Shown: positions 1-7,355, counted from the stretch's first letter. The stretch is DNA of 26,174 bases from Clostridiales bacterium (GCA_019409045.1 DXVG01000002.1:1-26174), one strand, 5' to 3'. Translations and numbers: made by a program. Notes: a model not told the origin generated them from the letters alone.

Positions 1-75
1 AGGAAGCAAAAATCACTTCCGCTTGCTTTCTTTTCGGAAGTGATTTTTGCGTTTGGGGGCTTTATCGACGGTCTG
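1..75 (-). repeat. Repeated 3'-end element, copy 1 (long hairpin plus conserved linker)
   Basis: On the minus strand this 75-base stretch follows the nucleotidase gene. It holds a conserved linker (CGTCGATAAA, then a C run and AAACG) and a perfect 16-bp inverted repeat, GCAAAAATCACTTCCG at 6-21 pairing with 35-50. The right arm contains TTTTT, so the structure can terminate transcription. The same element occurs at 13593-13662 behind clpX in the same orientation relative to its gene. The loops differ in sequence and length (13 versus 9 bases) while stem and linker are conserved. It may continue beyond the left edge of the window. Confidence 0.85.
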
Positions 76-103
76 GCGCCCCTCCGCATCTGCGGAGGGG
101 CGC
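76..103 (-). terminator. GC-rich hairpin after the nucleotidase gene
   Basis: A 13-bp perfect stem (GCGCCCCTCCGCA against TGCGGAGGGGCGC) with a two-base centre lies 16 bases beyond the nucleotidase stop. No T tract follows it directly. The T-rich second hairpin of the adjoining repeat at 6-50 probably completes termination. Confidence 0.7.
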
Positions 104-119
104 GCTTGCGTCGCCTAAG

Positions 120-1754
120 TTACTCCTTGGGAATGGCCACGATGCGGCCCTCGCCGTAGGGGTCGGCGTACTCTTCGCCGATCACGCCGCCGAGCGTATC
201 GACGATGTAGGTGATGAGCACCTCGTTGTCGAGCATGATGTCCTCCATCAGCAGCGTGTCGCCCACGAACATGTTAAAGCCGTCGCCGCCGTTTTTGAGC
301 ATGTAGTTGTGCGAGGCGAGCGTGTAGGTCTTGTCCGGGTCGAGCGGCTCGCCGCCGATCATCACGTTCTTGACGCGGCGCTCGCCGTTCACGCCCACGA
401 ACATGCCGTTCTCGTCCACTTCCACGCTGGATTCCACGTTCATGTCGATCTCATAGGTCAGACCGCTGACCTGCTGGAAGCCGCCGAACTCCGCCGGCAG
501 CGCGCTTACGCCCATCTCCAGCGCGTCCAGTATCTGCGCGCCGGTGGTCTCCACCATGCACAGCTCATTGCCGAAGGGATGCACGTTGATGATGTCGCCG
601 TAGGTCACCTCGCCCGCCTCGATGGCCGCGCGCACGCCGCCGCCGTTGACCATCGCCACGTCCGCACCAGTCACGGAGCGGTACGCATCCGCGCACAGGT
701 CGCCCAGGTTGGTCTCCGCCGTGCGCACGATGCGCTCGCCGGTCTCGGGGTCCTCGATCACCAGCGCGGCCTCGGCGGTGGCCACCACCGTGCCCAGCAC
801 GCCCTCGAGCTCGCCCTCAATGGAGGAGACGAGCTGCGCGATCTCGGCGTCCGCCTGGCCCTCGGGGACCTCGGAGATCAGCTCGGCCGAGAGCTTTCCC
901 TCCTCGTCGATGGTCACCTTGCCCACGCACTCGAGCTTCGTGCCGGGGGAGATGAGCAGCACGTCCTCGCCGTCCTTGTTTTTGACGTATTCGCCGTCGA
1001 TCACCTCATGCGCGTGGCCGTCGAGCACGGCGTCGATGCCCGTGGTGTTGAGGATCAGCTCACTGCTGGTCCAGGGCGAGGTGCTCATGTCGATGCCCAG
1101 ATGCGCTGCGGCGAACACATAGTCCGCGCCCTGCGCGCGCGCCTCGTCCACGGCGGACTGCACCGCGCCGTAGAGCGCCTCTCCTGTGTCGTCCTGGCAG
1201 AAGCCGTAGATGAACTCGCCGGACTCGTCCTGGAAGTACTTGGGCGTGGAGGAGGTGATGGTCTTGGGCGTGCACACGCCCACGAAGGCGATCTGATAGC
1301 CGCCCGCCTCGAGCATCACATACGGCTCAAACACCGTGTCGCACGAGTCGAGAGAGACGAAGTTCGCCGCCACATAGGGGAACGACGCGCCTTCGGCAAG
1401 CTCCAAAAACCGCTCCATGCCGTAGTCGAACTCGTGGTTGCCCGGCACGGCCACGTCGTACTCCATGGCCTCCATGATGCGCATGACGTACTCGCCCTCG
1501 GAGAGCGTGCCAAGCGGCGCGCCCTGTATCGCGTCGCCCACGTCCACCAGCAGCACGTCGCTTCCCTCCTGCTCGAGCGCGTTGCGTATGCCGGCCACGC
1601 CCGCGTAGCCGATGCCCTCGCTCACGGCGCAGTGTACGTCCGTGGTAAACAGGATCACCGCCTGGGCGCCGCCCTCTGCCAGTGCGGAGCACGCGGGGAC
1701 CATCAGCGCCAGCACCAGCGCGCAGCATAAAAGCGTTCTGACCAATTTATTCAC
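120..1754 (-). CDS. Secreted 5'-nucleotidase / metallophosphoesterase (UshA/YfkN-like)
   Basis: A 544-residue exported phosphoesterase, probably dephosphorylating nucleotides or related phosphate esters outside the membrane. An N-terminal signal peptide (residues 1-27, hydrophobic core about 6-20, ending SALA) is followed by a calcineurin-like metal domain: D39 and H41, the DVGD at 71-74, GNHEFD at 105-110, AAHLG near 216 and GHAH at 246-249. The C-terminal 5'-nucleotidase domain shows NLGDLCADA, the VNGGGVR stretch and the NGGDGFNMF substrate motif. I chose the GTG start at 1754 because GGGAGAG lies six bases upstream and it begins exactly at the signal peptide. Longer versions run back toward rnfB. 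The first metal motif reads TTDVHC rather than the usual TNDxHG. It lies 75 bp behind rnfB on the same strand with only a small hairpin between, so read-through from the rnf operon is possible. Exact substrate is unknown. Confidence 0.9.
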   Translation of the reverse strand: MNKLVRTLLCCALVLALMVPACSALAEGGAQAVILFTTDVHCAVSEGIGYAGVAGIRNALEQEGSDVLLVDVGDAIQGAPLGTLSEGEYVMRIMEAMEYDVAVPGNHEFDYGMERFLELAEGASFPYVAANFVSLDSCDTVFEPYVMLEAGGYQIAFVGVCTPKTITSSTPKYFQDESGEFIYGFCQDDTGEALYGAVQSAVDEARAQGADYVFAAAHLGIDMSTSPWTSSELILNTTGIDAVLDGHAHEVIDGEYVKNKDGEDVLLISPGTKLECVGKVTIDEEGKLSAELISEVPEGQADAEIAQLVSSIEGELEGVLGTVVATAEAALVIEDPETGERIVRTAETNLGDLCADAYRSVTGADVAMVNGGGVRAAIEAGEVTYGDIINVHPFGNELCMVETTGAQILDALEMGVSALPAEFGGFQQVSGLTYEIDMNVESSVEVDENGMFVGVNGERRVKNVMIGGEPLDPDKTYTLASHNYMLKNGGDGFNMFVGDTLLMEDIMLDNEVLITYIVDTLGGVIGEEYADPYGEGRIVAIPKE

Positions 1755-1795
1755 GTTTTTCTCTCCCTTCCATCCATCTGGTTTATGTGGATATC

Positions 1796-1814
1796 GGCCC
1801 CAAAGCCCGGGGCC
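1796..1814 (-). other. Small hairpin between rnfB and the nucleotidase gene
   Basis: GGCCCC (1796-1801) pairs with GGGGCC (1809-1814). No T tract follows on the minus strand, so this is at most a weak terminator or an RNA-processing or stability element. No separate promoter for the nucleotidase gene is obvious in the 75-bp gap. Confidence 0.4.
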
Positions 1815-1829
1815 TGCCAAAGCGTGCGC

Positions 1830-2834
1830 TCACTTGCGGAACACGCCGCCCGGCCGCATCTCGATGCAGCCGTGCATGCACGCCTCCACGCACTTTCCGC
1901 AGCCTACGCAGTTCCACTCGATGACGCTGCGGCGGCTGTTGCCGCTGCCGGCGATCGCGTCGAACAGGCAGACGTTCTGGCACTCGCCGCAGCCCGCGCA
2001 GTCCGGGTAGTGGATCATCGCGTGCCGGCGCATGTCGTTGTAGGCCATGATCGCGCCGGTGGGGCAGCTGTCCACGCACTGCATGCAGCTTGTGCACTTT
2101 TCAAAGTCTATGTCCGGCAGGTTGTTGATCATGTTCAGCGCGCCGAATTTGCACGCGCGCTGGCACTTGCCGCAGCCGATGCAGCCCGCCTTGCACGCAT
2201 CGCGCACCACCTTGCCGCTCAGGTGCGCCGAGCACGCGCTGTGCACCGGGTGGCTGGCGGTCATCAATTGCAACACGCCGCGCGGACAGGCCGTAAGGCA
2301 CACGCCGCAGCCCACGCACTTCTCCGCGTCCACCTCGGCCAGGCGGCCCTCGACCATGTGGATCGCGTCAAACGGGCAGGCGGCCTCGCAGTCGCCAAAG
2401 CCGAGGCAGCTGTACTCGCACGCCTTGTCGCCGCCGGCCACCAGCGCGGCGCTCTTGCAGTCCTTCGGCCCGTCGTAGGCAAAGCGCAGGCCGCAGCGGT
2501 CCAGGCTTCCGCGGCAGCGCACCGTCGCAATGCGCTTCTCCCGCTTTTCCGGCTGCACGCCCATGATCTGCGCAATGGCCTCGGCCGCCGCCTCGCCCGC
2601 CACGGGGCACCGGTTCACCGGCGCGTTCCCGGAGACGATCTGCTGCGCGTAATCGTCGCAGCCCGCGTAGCCGCAGCCGCCGCAGTTCGCGCCGGGCAGG
2701 CACTGGCGCACCTGCTCCTTGCGCGGGTCCTCCTCCACATGGAAGATGCGGCTGACCACGGCCAGCACCGCGCCGAACACCAGGCCCATGCCGCCGATGG
2801 CCAGGGCGGCGGTCAGGATCGGTTGAAGTTCCAC
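1830..2834 (-). CDS. rnfB: Rnf complex subunit RnfB (multi-cluster ferredoxin-type subunit)
   Basis: RnfB is the membrane-anchored iron-sulfur subunit that takes electrons from ferredoxin into the Rnf ion pump (ferredoxin:NAD+ oxidoreductase). This 334-residue form has one N-terminal membrane helix (about 6-30) and a closing 4Fe-4S domain with C51, C54, C59 and C76. A C139/C143/C149/C153 group follows, then five ferredoxin-like CxxCxxCxxxC motifs at about 173-183, 218-228, 247-257, 279-289 and 309-319. Up to seven [4Fe-4S] clusters are therefore possible, far more than the short proteobacterial form and in line with the long clostridial type. The start is GTG with GGGAGG seven bases upstream. 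It is the last rnf gene, 12 bp after rnfA. Confidence 0.95.
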   Translation of the reverse strand: MELQPILTAALAIGGMGLVFGAVLAVVSRIFHVEEDPRKEQVRQCLPGANCGGCGYAGCDDYAQQIVSGNAPVNRCPVAGEAAAEAIAQIMGVQPEKREKRIATVRCRGSLDRCGLRFAYDGPKDCKSAALVAGGDKACEYSCLGFGDCEAACPFDAIHMVEGRLAEVDAEKCVGCGVCLTACPRGVLQLMTASHPVHSACSAHLSGKVVRDACKAGCIGCGKCQRACKFGALNMINNLPDIDFEKCTSCMQCVDSCPTGAIMAYNDMRRHAMIHYPDCAGCGECQNVCLFDAIAGSGNSRRSVIEWNCVGCGKCVEACMHGCIEMRPGGVFRK

Positions 2835-2846
2835 GTCGCCACCTCC

Positions 2847-3416
2847 CTATATCAGCCCCGCAAAGCCCGAGAACGCCACGGCCATCAGGCCGGAGGCGAT
2901 CAGCGCGCCGGGGAAGCCCCGCATCCACGCGGGCAGGTCGCTCATCTCCATCTTCTCGCGGATGCCGGAAAACAGCACGATCGCCAGCGTAAAGCCAATG
3001 GCAGCGCCAAAGCCGTTTACAACGCTCTCGATCAGGTTGTAGCCGCTGTCCACGTTCAAAATCGTCGCGCCCAGCACCGCGCAGTTGGTGGTGATCAGCG
3101 GCAGGTACACGCCCAGCGCCTGATACAGCGCGTAGCTCAGCTTTCGCAGCACCAGCTCCACCACCTGCACGAGCACCGCGATGACCAGTATGAACGCGAT
3201 GGTCTGCAAGTACTCGATCTCAAGCGCCACCAGGAGCTGGCGCACGAAGTAGGTCGCCAGCGAGGCCACGGTGATCACGAACGTGACCGCCATGCCCATG
3301 CCGAACGCCGTCTCGGTCTTCTTGGACACGCCCAGGAACGGGCATATGCCCATGAACTTGTTCATCACGAAGTTGTTGACCAGCACGGCGCCCACGAAGA
3401 TCAGTATGAGATTCAC
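2847..3416 (-). CDS. rnfA: Rnf complex subunit RnfA (integral membrane)
   Basis: A 189-residue polytopic membrane protein of the RnfA/NqrE family, one of the pair (with RnfE) forming the membrane core through which electrons cross during ion pumping. Family features are the N-terminal NNFVMNKFMGICPFLGVS stretch with its conserved cysteine, six hydrophobic segments, and the VNCAVLGA stretch with the second conserved cysteine. I chose the GTG at 3416: AAGGAGG is seven bases upstream and the product then begins VNLILIFVG, as in the family. The longer reading frame upstream is not RnfA-like. The start overlaps the rnfE stop (GTGA), indicating translational coupling. Confidence 0.93.
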   Translation of the reverse strand: MNLILIFVGAVLVNNFVMNKFMGICPFLGVSKKTETAFGMGMAVTFVITVASLATYFVRQLLVALEIEYLQTIAFILVIAVLVQVVELVLRKLSYALYQALGVYLPLITTNCAVLGATILNVDSGYNLIESVVNGFGAAIGFTLAIVLFSGIREKMEMSDLPAWMRGFPGALIASGLMAVAFSGFAGLI

Positions 3417-4039
3417 TTCGCCGCCTCCTTCCGCTTCTGCGAGCGCGCCGATATGGCCGTCACCGCCGCCAGCGTCAGCCCCAGCAGCATGAACCCGCCC
3501 GCGGGCTGTATGGCAATGGCCATCGGCTCGAACCACTCGGGCATCACGCGCGCGCCGAACACCGTGCCGGAGCCGAGCAGCTCGCGTATGCAGGACAAGA
3601 GCGTGATCGCCATCGTAAAGCCCAGGCCCATGCCCAAGCCGTCCATCGCGCTCGCCAGCGGCGGGTTTTTGAACGCAAACGCCTCCGCGCGCGCGAATAT
3701 GATGCAGTTGACCACGATCAGCGATATGAACACGCCCAGCGTGTCATACAGCGAGGCGAAGAAGGCGTGCATGACCATCTCCACCACCGTGACGAACGTT
3801 GCGATGATGACGATGAAGGCGGGTATGCGTATCTTCTCGGGGATCATGTTGCGAAGCAGCGAGATCACCAGATTGGAAAACACCAGCACGAACGTCGTAG
3901 CAAGCCCCATGCCGATGCCGTTGGAGGCCTGATAGGTGATCGACAGCGTCGGGCACATGCCCAGCACCAGCCGGAACGTGGGGTTTTCATGCAGTATGCC
4001 GTTGAAAAGCGTCGCGCGAAGCGCCTTGAAGTCCATCAT
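3413..4039 (-). CDS. rnfE: Rnf complex subunit RnfE (integral membrane)
   Basis: A 208-residue membrane subunit of the RnfE/NqrD family, homologous to RnfA and its partner in the membrane core. Recognisable stretches are NPTFRLVLGMCPTLS near the N-terminus, then VVNCIIFARAEAFA and the glycine-rich GLGMGLGF. About six membrane segments are visible. The first ATG (4039) overlaps the rnfG stop as ATGA. A second ATG directly follows (4036) and is better spaced, seven bases, from GGAGG, so the true N-terminus may be one residue shorter. It overlaps rnfA by four bases. Confidence 0.94.
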   Translation of the reverse strand: MMDFKALRATLFNGILHENPTFRLVLGMCPTLSITYQASNGIGMGLATTFVLVFSNLVISLLRNMIPEKIRIPAFIVIIATFVTVVEMVMHAFFASLYDTLGVFISLIVVNCIIFARAEAFAFKNPPLASAMDGLGMGLGFTMAITLLSCIRELLGSGTVFGARVMPEWFEPMAIAIQPAGGFMLLGLTLAAVTAISARSQKRKEAAK

Positions 4040-4575
4040 TCCACCTCCCCGACGCCCAATACGTCGCGCGCATGCGAAAGCGCCTGCGCCACAGCCTCGC
4101 GCACCGCGTTGGAGGAAACCGTGGCCCCGCTCATCGCGTCCACGCCCAGCGCGTCGTCCGCGGGGGTCAGCCCCCGGAACTGCTCCAGAAACGGCGCCTC
4201 GTCCGCCGTCCCAAGCCCCTTGGTCTCCGTGTGCCCGGAGACGCTCGCGGCGCTGATCGCGCCGTCCTTCAGGCCCAGCGAGAGCGTCACCGGCCCCGCG
4301 TAGCCGCGGTTGGACAGCTCGTAGACGTATCCCGCGGTCTGCCCGTCCCCGTCTAGTGCCGCGTACACGCCGAGGATCGCGTCGTAGCCGCTCAGGTCCG
4401 TCTCGACCGGCGCAAAATCATACTCGCCGATCACGGCGACGCGCGCCGCGTCCACCTTTGCCTGTTGATTGCGGGCGATCGGCCCCTCTGTGACGGCGTT
4501 GACCACGGCCAGCAGCAGCCCCGCCACCAGCGAAAACAGCATCAGCCGAACGCCCAGCCTCACGGTCTCACGCAC
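4036..4575 (-). CDS. rnfG: Rnf complex subunit RnfG (covalent FMN)
   Basis: A 179-residue subunit with one N-terminal membrane helix (about 10-28) and an extracytoplasmic FMN-binding domain. The flavinylation motif DAMSGATVS lies at 146-154. In this family FMN is attached to the threonine of SGAT (here T152) by the flavin transferase ApbE, which is not encoded in the window. The GTG start has GGAGGTG seven bases upstream inside the end of rnfD, so the genes overlap by eight bases. It passes electrons between the membrane core and the other Rnf subunits. Confidence 0.94.
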   Translation of the reverse strand: MRETVRLGVRLMLFSLVAGLLLAVVNAVTEGPIARNQQAKVDAARVAVIGEYDFAPVETDLSGYDAILGVYAALDGDGQTAGYVYELSNRGYAGPVTLSLGLKDGAISAASVSGHTETKGLGTADEAPFLEQFRGLTPADDALGVDAMSGATVSSNAVREAVAQALSHARDVLGVGEVE

Positions 4576-5509
4576 GCTTCTTCACCTCCCCGAATACGCG
4601 CGGCCGCGTGAAGCGGTCCAGCAGCGGCACGGTGAGATTCATGATCAGTATCGCGTAGCTCACGCCCTCCGGCATGGAGGAAAAGCGCCGGATGACGAAC
4701 GTGATCAGGCCGCAGCCCACGCCCATGATCACCTTGCCCACCGGCGTGGCGGGCGATGTGGCGTAGTCGGTCGCCATGAAAAACGCGCCCAGCACCGCGC
4801 CGCCCGAGAGTATGGCGTAGGTCGCCGAGTGCACGGAGCCGTCGGCGATCCATGTGCAGACAAACAGCGTACCGAGCATCAGCACCGGGATGCGCCAGGA
4901 GATGATCCCGCGCGCGATCAGGTACACGCCGCCCACCACCAGCGCGATGCGGCCCACCTCGCCGATGCAGCCGGGCGTCTGGCCGATGAGCAGCTGATAC
5001 AGCTCGTAGCTCTCCGGCGAGGCCAGCGGCGTCGCGCCCGAGACCGCGTCCAGCCCGCGCACGTTCAGCGCGTAGGCCGAGCCGGACATGTACCCCACCC
5101 ACGAGGTCATCAGGATCGCGCGCGCGGTCAGCGCGGGGTTGACGAAGTTCGAGCCCAGCCCGCCGAAGATCATCTTTACAAGCACGATCGCCAGAAACGC
5201 GCCCACCACGGGCATCCACAGGGGCACGCTCGCGGGCAGGTTGTAGGCCAGCAGCACGCCCGTGACCACGGCGCTCAAATCGCCCACGGTGCAGGGCTTC
5301 TTCGCCACGCGTGTGTAAAGCCACTCCCAGAACACCGCCGAGGCCGTCGAAATCGCGATGATCAGCAGCGCGCGCAGGCCGAAAAAGCACACGCCGAACA
5401 CGCCCGCGGGCGCCAGCGCCGCCAGCACCTCGAGCATGATGCTCTGCACGCTGCGCCTGGCGCGAATGTGCGGAGAGGACGATACGCGCTTCAGGCCGGA
5501 AAATTCCAT
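4568..5509 (-). CDS. rnfD: Rnf complex subunit RnfD (membrane, covalent FMN)
   Basis: A 313-residue polytopic subunit of the RnfD/NqrB family. Hydrophobic segments alternate with the conserved GGLGSNFVNPALTARA stretch and a flavinylation motif, DAVSGATP, whose threonine is the expected FMN attachment site. The C-terminal PEGVSYAILIMN stretch is also family-typical. I chose the ATG at 5509 because GGAGG is seven bases upstream. An ATG two codons earlier (5515) would sit almost on the Shine-Dalgarno site. There is an 81-bp gap to rnfC upstream and an overlap with rnfG downstream. Confidence 0.94.
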   Translation of the reverse strand: MEFSGLKRVSSSPHIRARRSVQSIMLEVLAALAPAGVFGVCFFGLRALLIIAISTASAVFWEWLYTRVAKKPCTVGDLSAVVTGVLLAYNLPASVPLWMPVVGAFLAIVLVKMIFGGLGSNFVNPALTARAILMTSWVGYMSGSAYALNVRGLDAVSGATPLASPESYELYQLLIGQTPGCIGEVGRIALVVGGVYLIARGIISWRIPVLMLGTLFVCTWIADGSVHSATYAILSGGAVLGAFFMATDYATSPATPVGKVIMGVGCGLITFVIRRFSSMPEGVSYAILIMNLTVPLLDRFTRPRVFGEVKKRA

Positions 5510-5590
5510 ACACATTCCTCCTTGAAGGTTCGCCGACCGGGCGTCGGCAGGGCCCGTCTGCCCGCGGCCCGAAAGGCGCGGGGGATGGCG

Positions 5591-6901
5591 CTACATGCGC
5601 CTGAGCGCGCTCTTGGCCGCGCGGAACTGCTGCACCAGCGGCAGGCGCGCCGGGCACTGATAGGCGCAGCTTCCGCACTCGATGCAGCTGAGCAGGCGCT
5701 GCTCGTCCCGCGCGCGCTCATAATGGCCCTTGCGGGCGAGCGCGTACAGCGTCAGCGGCATCAGCCCCATGGGGCAGACCGAAACGCAGCCCGCGCAGCG
5801 TATGCAATTGGAAAGTGGCTTTTCCTTGGTATGATCGGATAGGAGCAGTATGCCGGACACGCCCTTGGTCACCGGCGTGTGCGGGTTGTAGGCGCACAGG
5901 CCCATCATCGGGCCGCCGAGCACCACCTTGTTGACGCTCTGGTCCGCGCCGCCGCACTGCTCGATCACGCTTTCGATGTCCACGCCGATGCGCACGCGCA
6001 GGTTCTTCGGCTCGCGCACCGCCCCGGCGACCGTCACCACGCGCTCGATCAGCGGCGTGCCCTCGTACACCGCGCGGGAGATGGCCGCCGCGGTGGAGGC
6101 GTTGACCACCACGCAGCCCACGTCCATCGGAAGCCCGCCCGTGGGCACGCGGCGGCCCGTCAGCGCGTATATGAGCTGCTTTTCGCCGCCCTGCGGGTAC
6201 TTGGTCTTCAGCGCGAACACCTGCGCGCCGGTGCCCTCCGCCGCGTCGCGGAGGCTCTGGATGGCGTCGGGCTTGTTGTCCTCGACGCCGACGTACATCT
6301 GCTTTGCGCCGGTGATCTTCGCGGCGATGCGCAGGCCGTTGAGTATCGCGGGCGCGTCCTCCACCATGGCGCGATGGTCGCCGCTGAGGTACGGCTCGCA
6401 CTCCGCGCCGTTTAAGATCACCGTGTCGATGGGCTTGTCCTTGGGCGGGGAGAGCTTCACATGCGTCGGGAACGCCGCGCCGCCCATGCCCACGATGCCC
6501 GCCTCGCGGATGGCCTCCAGCAGTTGCGCGGGGTCGTCCGCGTCGCGCACGGGCATCAGCGACGGGTCCCGCTCGTCCAGCGCATTGTTTTCGATGATCA
6601 CGGCGTTTACGCGCTGCCCGCCCGCCACCGTGCGCATCTGCACGGATTTGACGATGCCCGATACCGGGGAGTGCACCGCCGCGCTGACGAACCCGTCCGG
6701 CATGCCGATCTTCTGGCCCATCAGCACGGGCTCGCCCGGCTTGACCAGCGGCTTGCACGGCGCGCCGACATGCTGCGACAGCGGTACGGCCACTGTGCTG
6801 GGGGCGGCGGCCTCCTCCACAGGCAGTGCGCCGGTCACGCGCTTTCCGCCGCTCCCCTCGTGCGGATGCACGCCGCGGCGGAAGGTCAATATGCTGCCCA
6901 A
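5591..6901 (-). CDS. rnfC: Rnf complex subunit RnfC (NADH/ferredoxin-side soluble subunit)
   Basis: First gene of the operon: a 436-residue peripheral subunit that exchanges electrons with NAD(H). The order is an N-terminal barrel-sandwich region beginning TFRRGVHPHEG, a central NADH/FMN-type domain (GMGGAAFPTHVKL, then NGAECEPYL), an SLBB-like region, and two C-terminal [4Fe-4S] motifs: C366/C369/C372/C376 and C406/C409/C412/C416. I chose a TTG start at 6901: GGAGGG lies nine bases upstream and the product then begins GSILTFRRGVHP as in the family. An in-frame ATG at 6931 has no Shine-Dalgarno site and falls next to a palindrome. A 150-base structured leader precedes it. Confidence 0.93.
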   Translation of the reverse strand: MGSILTFRRGVHPHEGSGGKRVTGALPVEEAAAPSTVAVPLSQHVGAPCKPLVKPGEPVLMGQKIGMPDGFVSAAVHSPVSGIVKSVQMRTVAGGQRVNAVIIENNALDERDPSLMPVRDADDPAQLLEAIREAGIVGMGGAAFPTHVKLSPPKDKPIDTVILNGAECEPYLSGDHRAMVEDAPAILNGLRIAAKITGAKQMYVGVEDNKPDAIQSLRDAAEGTGAQVFALKTKYPQGGEKQLIYALTGRRVPTGGLPMDVGCVVVNASTAAAISRAVYEGTPLIERVVTVAGAVREPKNLRVRIGVDIESVIEQCGGADQSVNKVVLGGPMMGLCAYNPHTPVTKGVSGILLLSDHTKEKPLSNCIRCAGCVSVCPMGLMPLTLYALARKGHYERARDEQRLLSCIECGSCAYQCPARLPLVQQFRAAKSALRRM

Positions 6902-6937
6902 TGTCTCATTCCCTCCGTTTGGTCGATGCATTTTCAA

Positions 6938-6963
6938 TGGGTATATGGAATTGTATATACCCA
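6938..6963. promoter_or_regulatory. Palindrome in the rnf leader (candidate operator or RNA hairpin)
   Basis: TGGGTATAT (6938-6946) and ATATACCCA (6955-6963) form a perfect 9-bp inverted repeat with an 8-base centre. It lies about 37-62 bases upstream of the rnfC start, inside the transcribed leader if the promoter at 7061 is right. I do not recognise the regulator; it does not match the Rex consensus. Confidence 0.5.
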
Positions 6964-7024
6964 TATGAACCATTTCCGGCGCAAAACTGCGCTCGCGCTG
7001 GCCTCGATCCGATAAATATGCGCG

Positions 7025-7039
7025 GTTTTGCGGCAAAAC
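7025..7039. promoter_or_regulatory. 15-bp palindrome in the rnf leader
   Basis: GTTTTGCGGCAAAAC is a 7-bp inverted repeat around one base. A related CGCAAAAC lies at 6980-6987 and can pair with 7025-7032 instead, so the leader RNA has two mutually exclusive stems. That is suggestive of regulation, but no known riboswitch was recognised. Confidence 0.4.
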
Positions 7040-7050
7040 GTATATCGTTT

Positions 7051-7089
7051 ATGATATGCAATTATATCATACTTTTCCGCGTTTGAACA
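7051..7089 (-). promoter_or_regulatory. rnf operon promoter with overlapping inverted repeat
   Basis: On the minus strand an extended -10 (TGaTATAAT, hexamer 7066-7061) has a weak -35 (TGTTCA, 7089-7084) 17 bases upstream. The -10 sits inside a 7-bp inverted repeat, ATGATAT (7051-7057) and ATATCAT (7064-7070), a plausible operator position. Predicted transcription starts near 7054, leaving a leader of about 150 bases. Confidence 0.55.
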
Positions 7090-7144
7090 TATCCCATCGC
7101 CACAAAATGCGCGGCGGACGGAAATTTTTCCGCTGTCTTTATGG

Positions 7145-7165
7145 CCTGCCCGCCGCGCGGGCAGG
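7145..7165 (+). other. GC-rich hairpin upstream of the tRNA promoter
   Basis: CCTGCCCGC (7145-7153) pairs with GCGGGCAGG (7157-7165), with ATTTTT a few bases later on the plus strand. It looks like a terminator facing right, yet no plus-strand gene reads into it. It may insulate the divergent rnf and tRNA promoters. Apart from this, the rnf promoter and the leader palindromes, the 342-bp gap 6902-7243 holds nothing I recognise except the tRNA promoter. Confidence 0.4.
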
Positions 7166-7180
7166 TCCGGCAAATTTTTC

Positions 7181-7209
7181 TTGACAATCGCGCCGGAGGG
7201 ATGTATAAT
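7181..7209 (+). promoter_or_regulatory. Consensus promoter for tRNA-Trp
   Basis: TTGACA (7181-7186), a 17-base spacer and TATAAT (7204-7209) form a perfect match to the housekeeping promoter consensus. Transcription should start near 7216, about 28 bases before the tRNA. Confidence 0.9.
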
Positions 7210-7243
7210 GTCTCCTGTGCGCAAGCGCAGGTCTGCGCGCCGT

Positions 7244-7317
7244 AGGGGCATGGTGTAATGGTAACACGTGGGTCTCCAAAACCTTTGTTGAGGGTTCGAG
7301 TCCTTCTGCCCCTGCCA
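7244..7317 (+). tRNA. trnW: tRNA-Trp (anticodon CCA), 3' CCA encoded
   Basis: Acceptor arms AGGGGCA and TGCCCCT pair fully. The D arm is GTGT/ACAC, the anticodon loop CTCCAAA carries CCA at 7276-7278, and the T arm GAGGG-TTCGAGT-CCTTC is intact. The discriminator G and CCA end are encoded (7314-7317). The anticodon stem is weak, with a T-T opposition at 27/43 and G-T at 28/42. It has its own consensus promoter and an immediate terminator, so it is a single-gene unit. Confidence 0.95.
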
Positions 7318-7320
7318 CGT

Positions 7321-7346
7321 CCGCCCGTCTTTACGGGCGGTTTTTT
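7321..7346 (+). terminator. Intrinsic terminator of tRNA-Trp
   Basis: CCGCCCGT and ACGGGCGG form an 8-bp stem around a four-base loop, followed by six T residues, starting four bases after the tRNA. Confidence 0.92.
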
Positions 7347-7355
7347 CATGCGCGA

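Noticed and set aside
1785..3932. Long open frame on the plus strand opposite the nucleotidase leader and rnfB/rnfA/rnfE
   Set aside because: Low-complexity His/Ala/Arg-rich translation with no domain, lying antisense to clear Rnf genes; a by-product of high GC in third codon positions.
6902..7060. Known riboswitch or T-box in the rnf leader
   Set aside because: Stems are visible, but no T-box sequence and no conserved core of a riboswitch class I know.
6938..7070. Rex redox-repressor site upstream of rnf
   Set aside because: None of the palindromes resembles the Rex consensus TTGTGAAnnnnTTCACAA.
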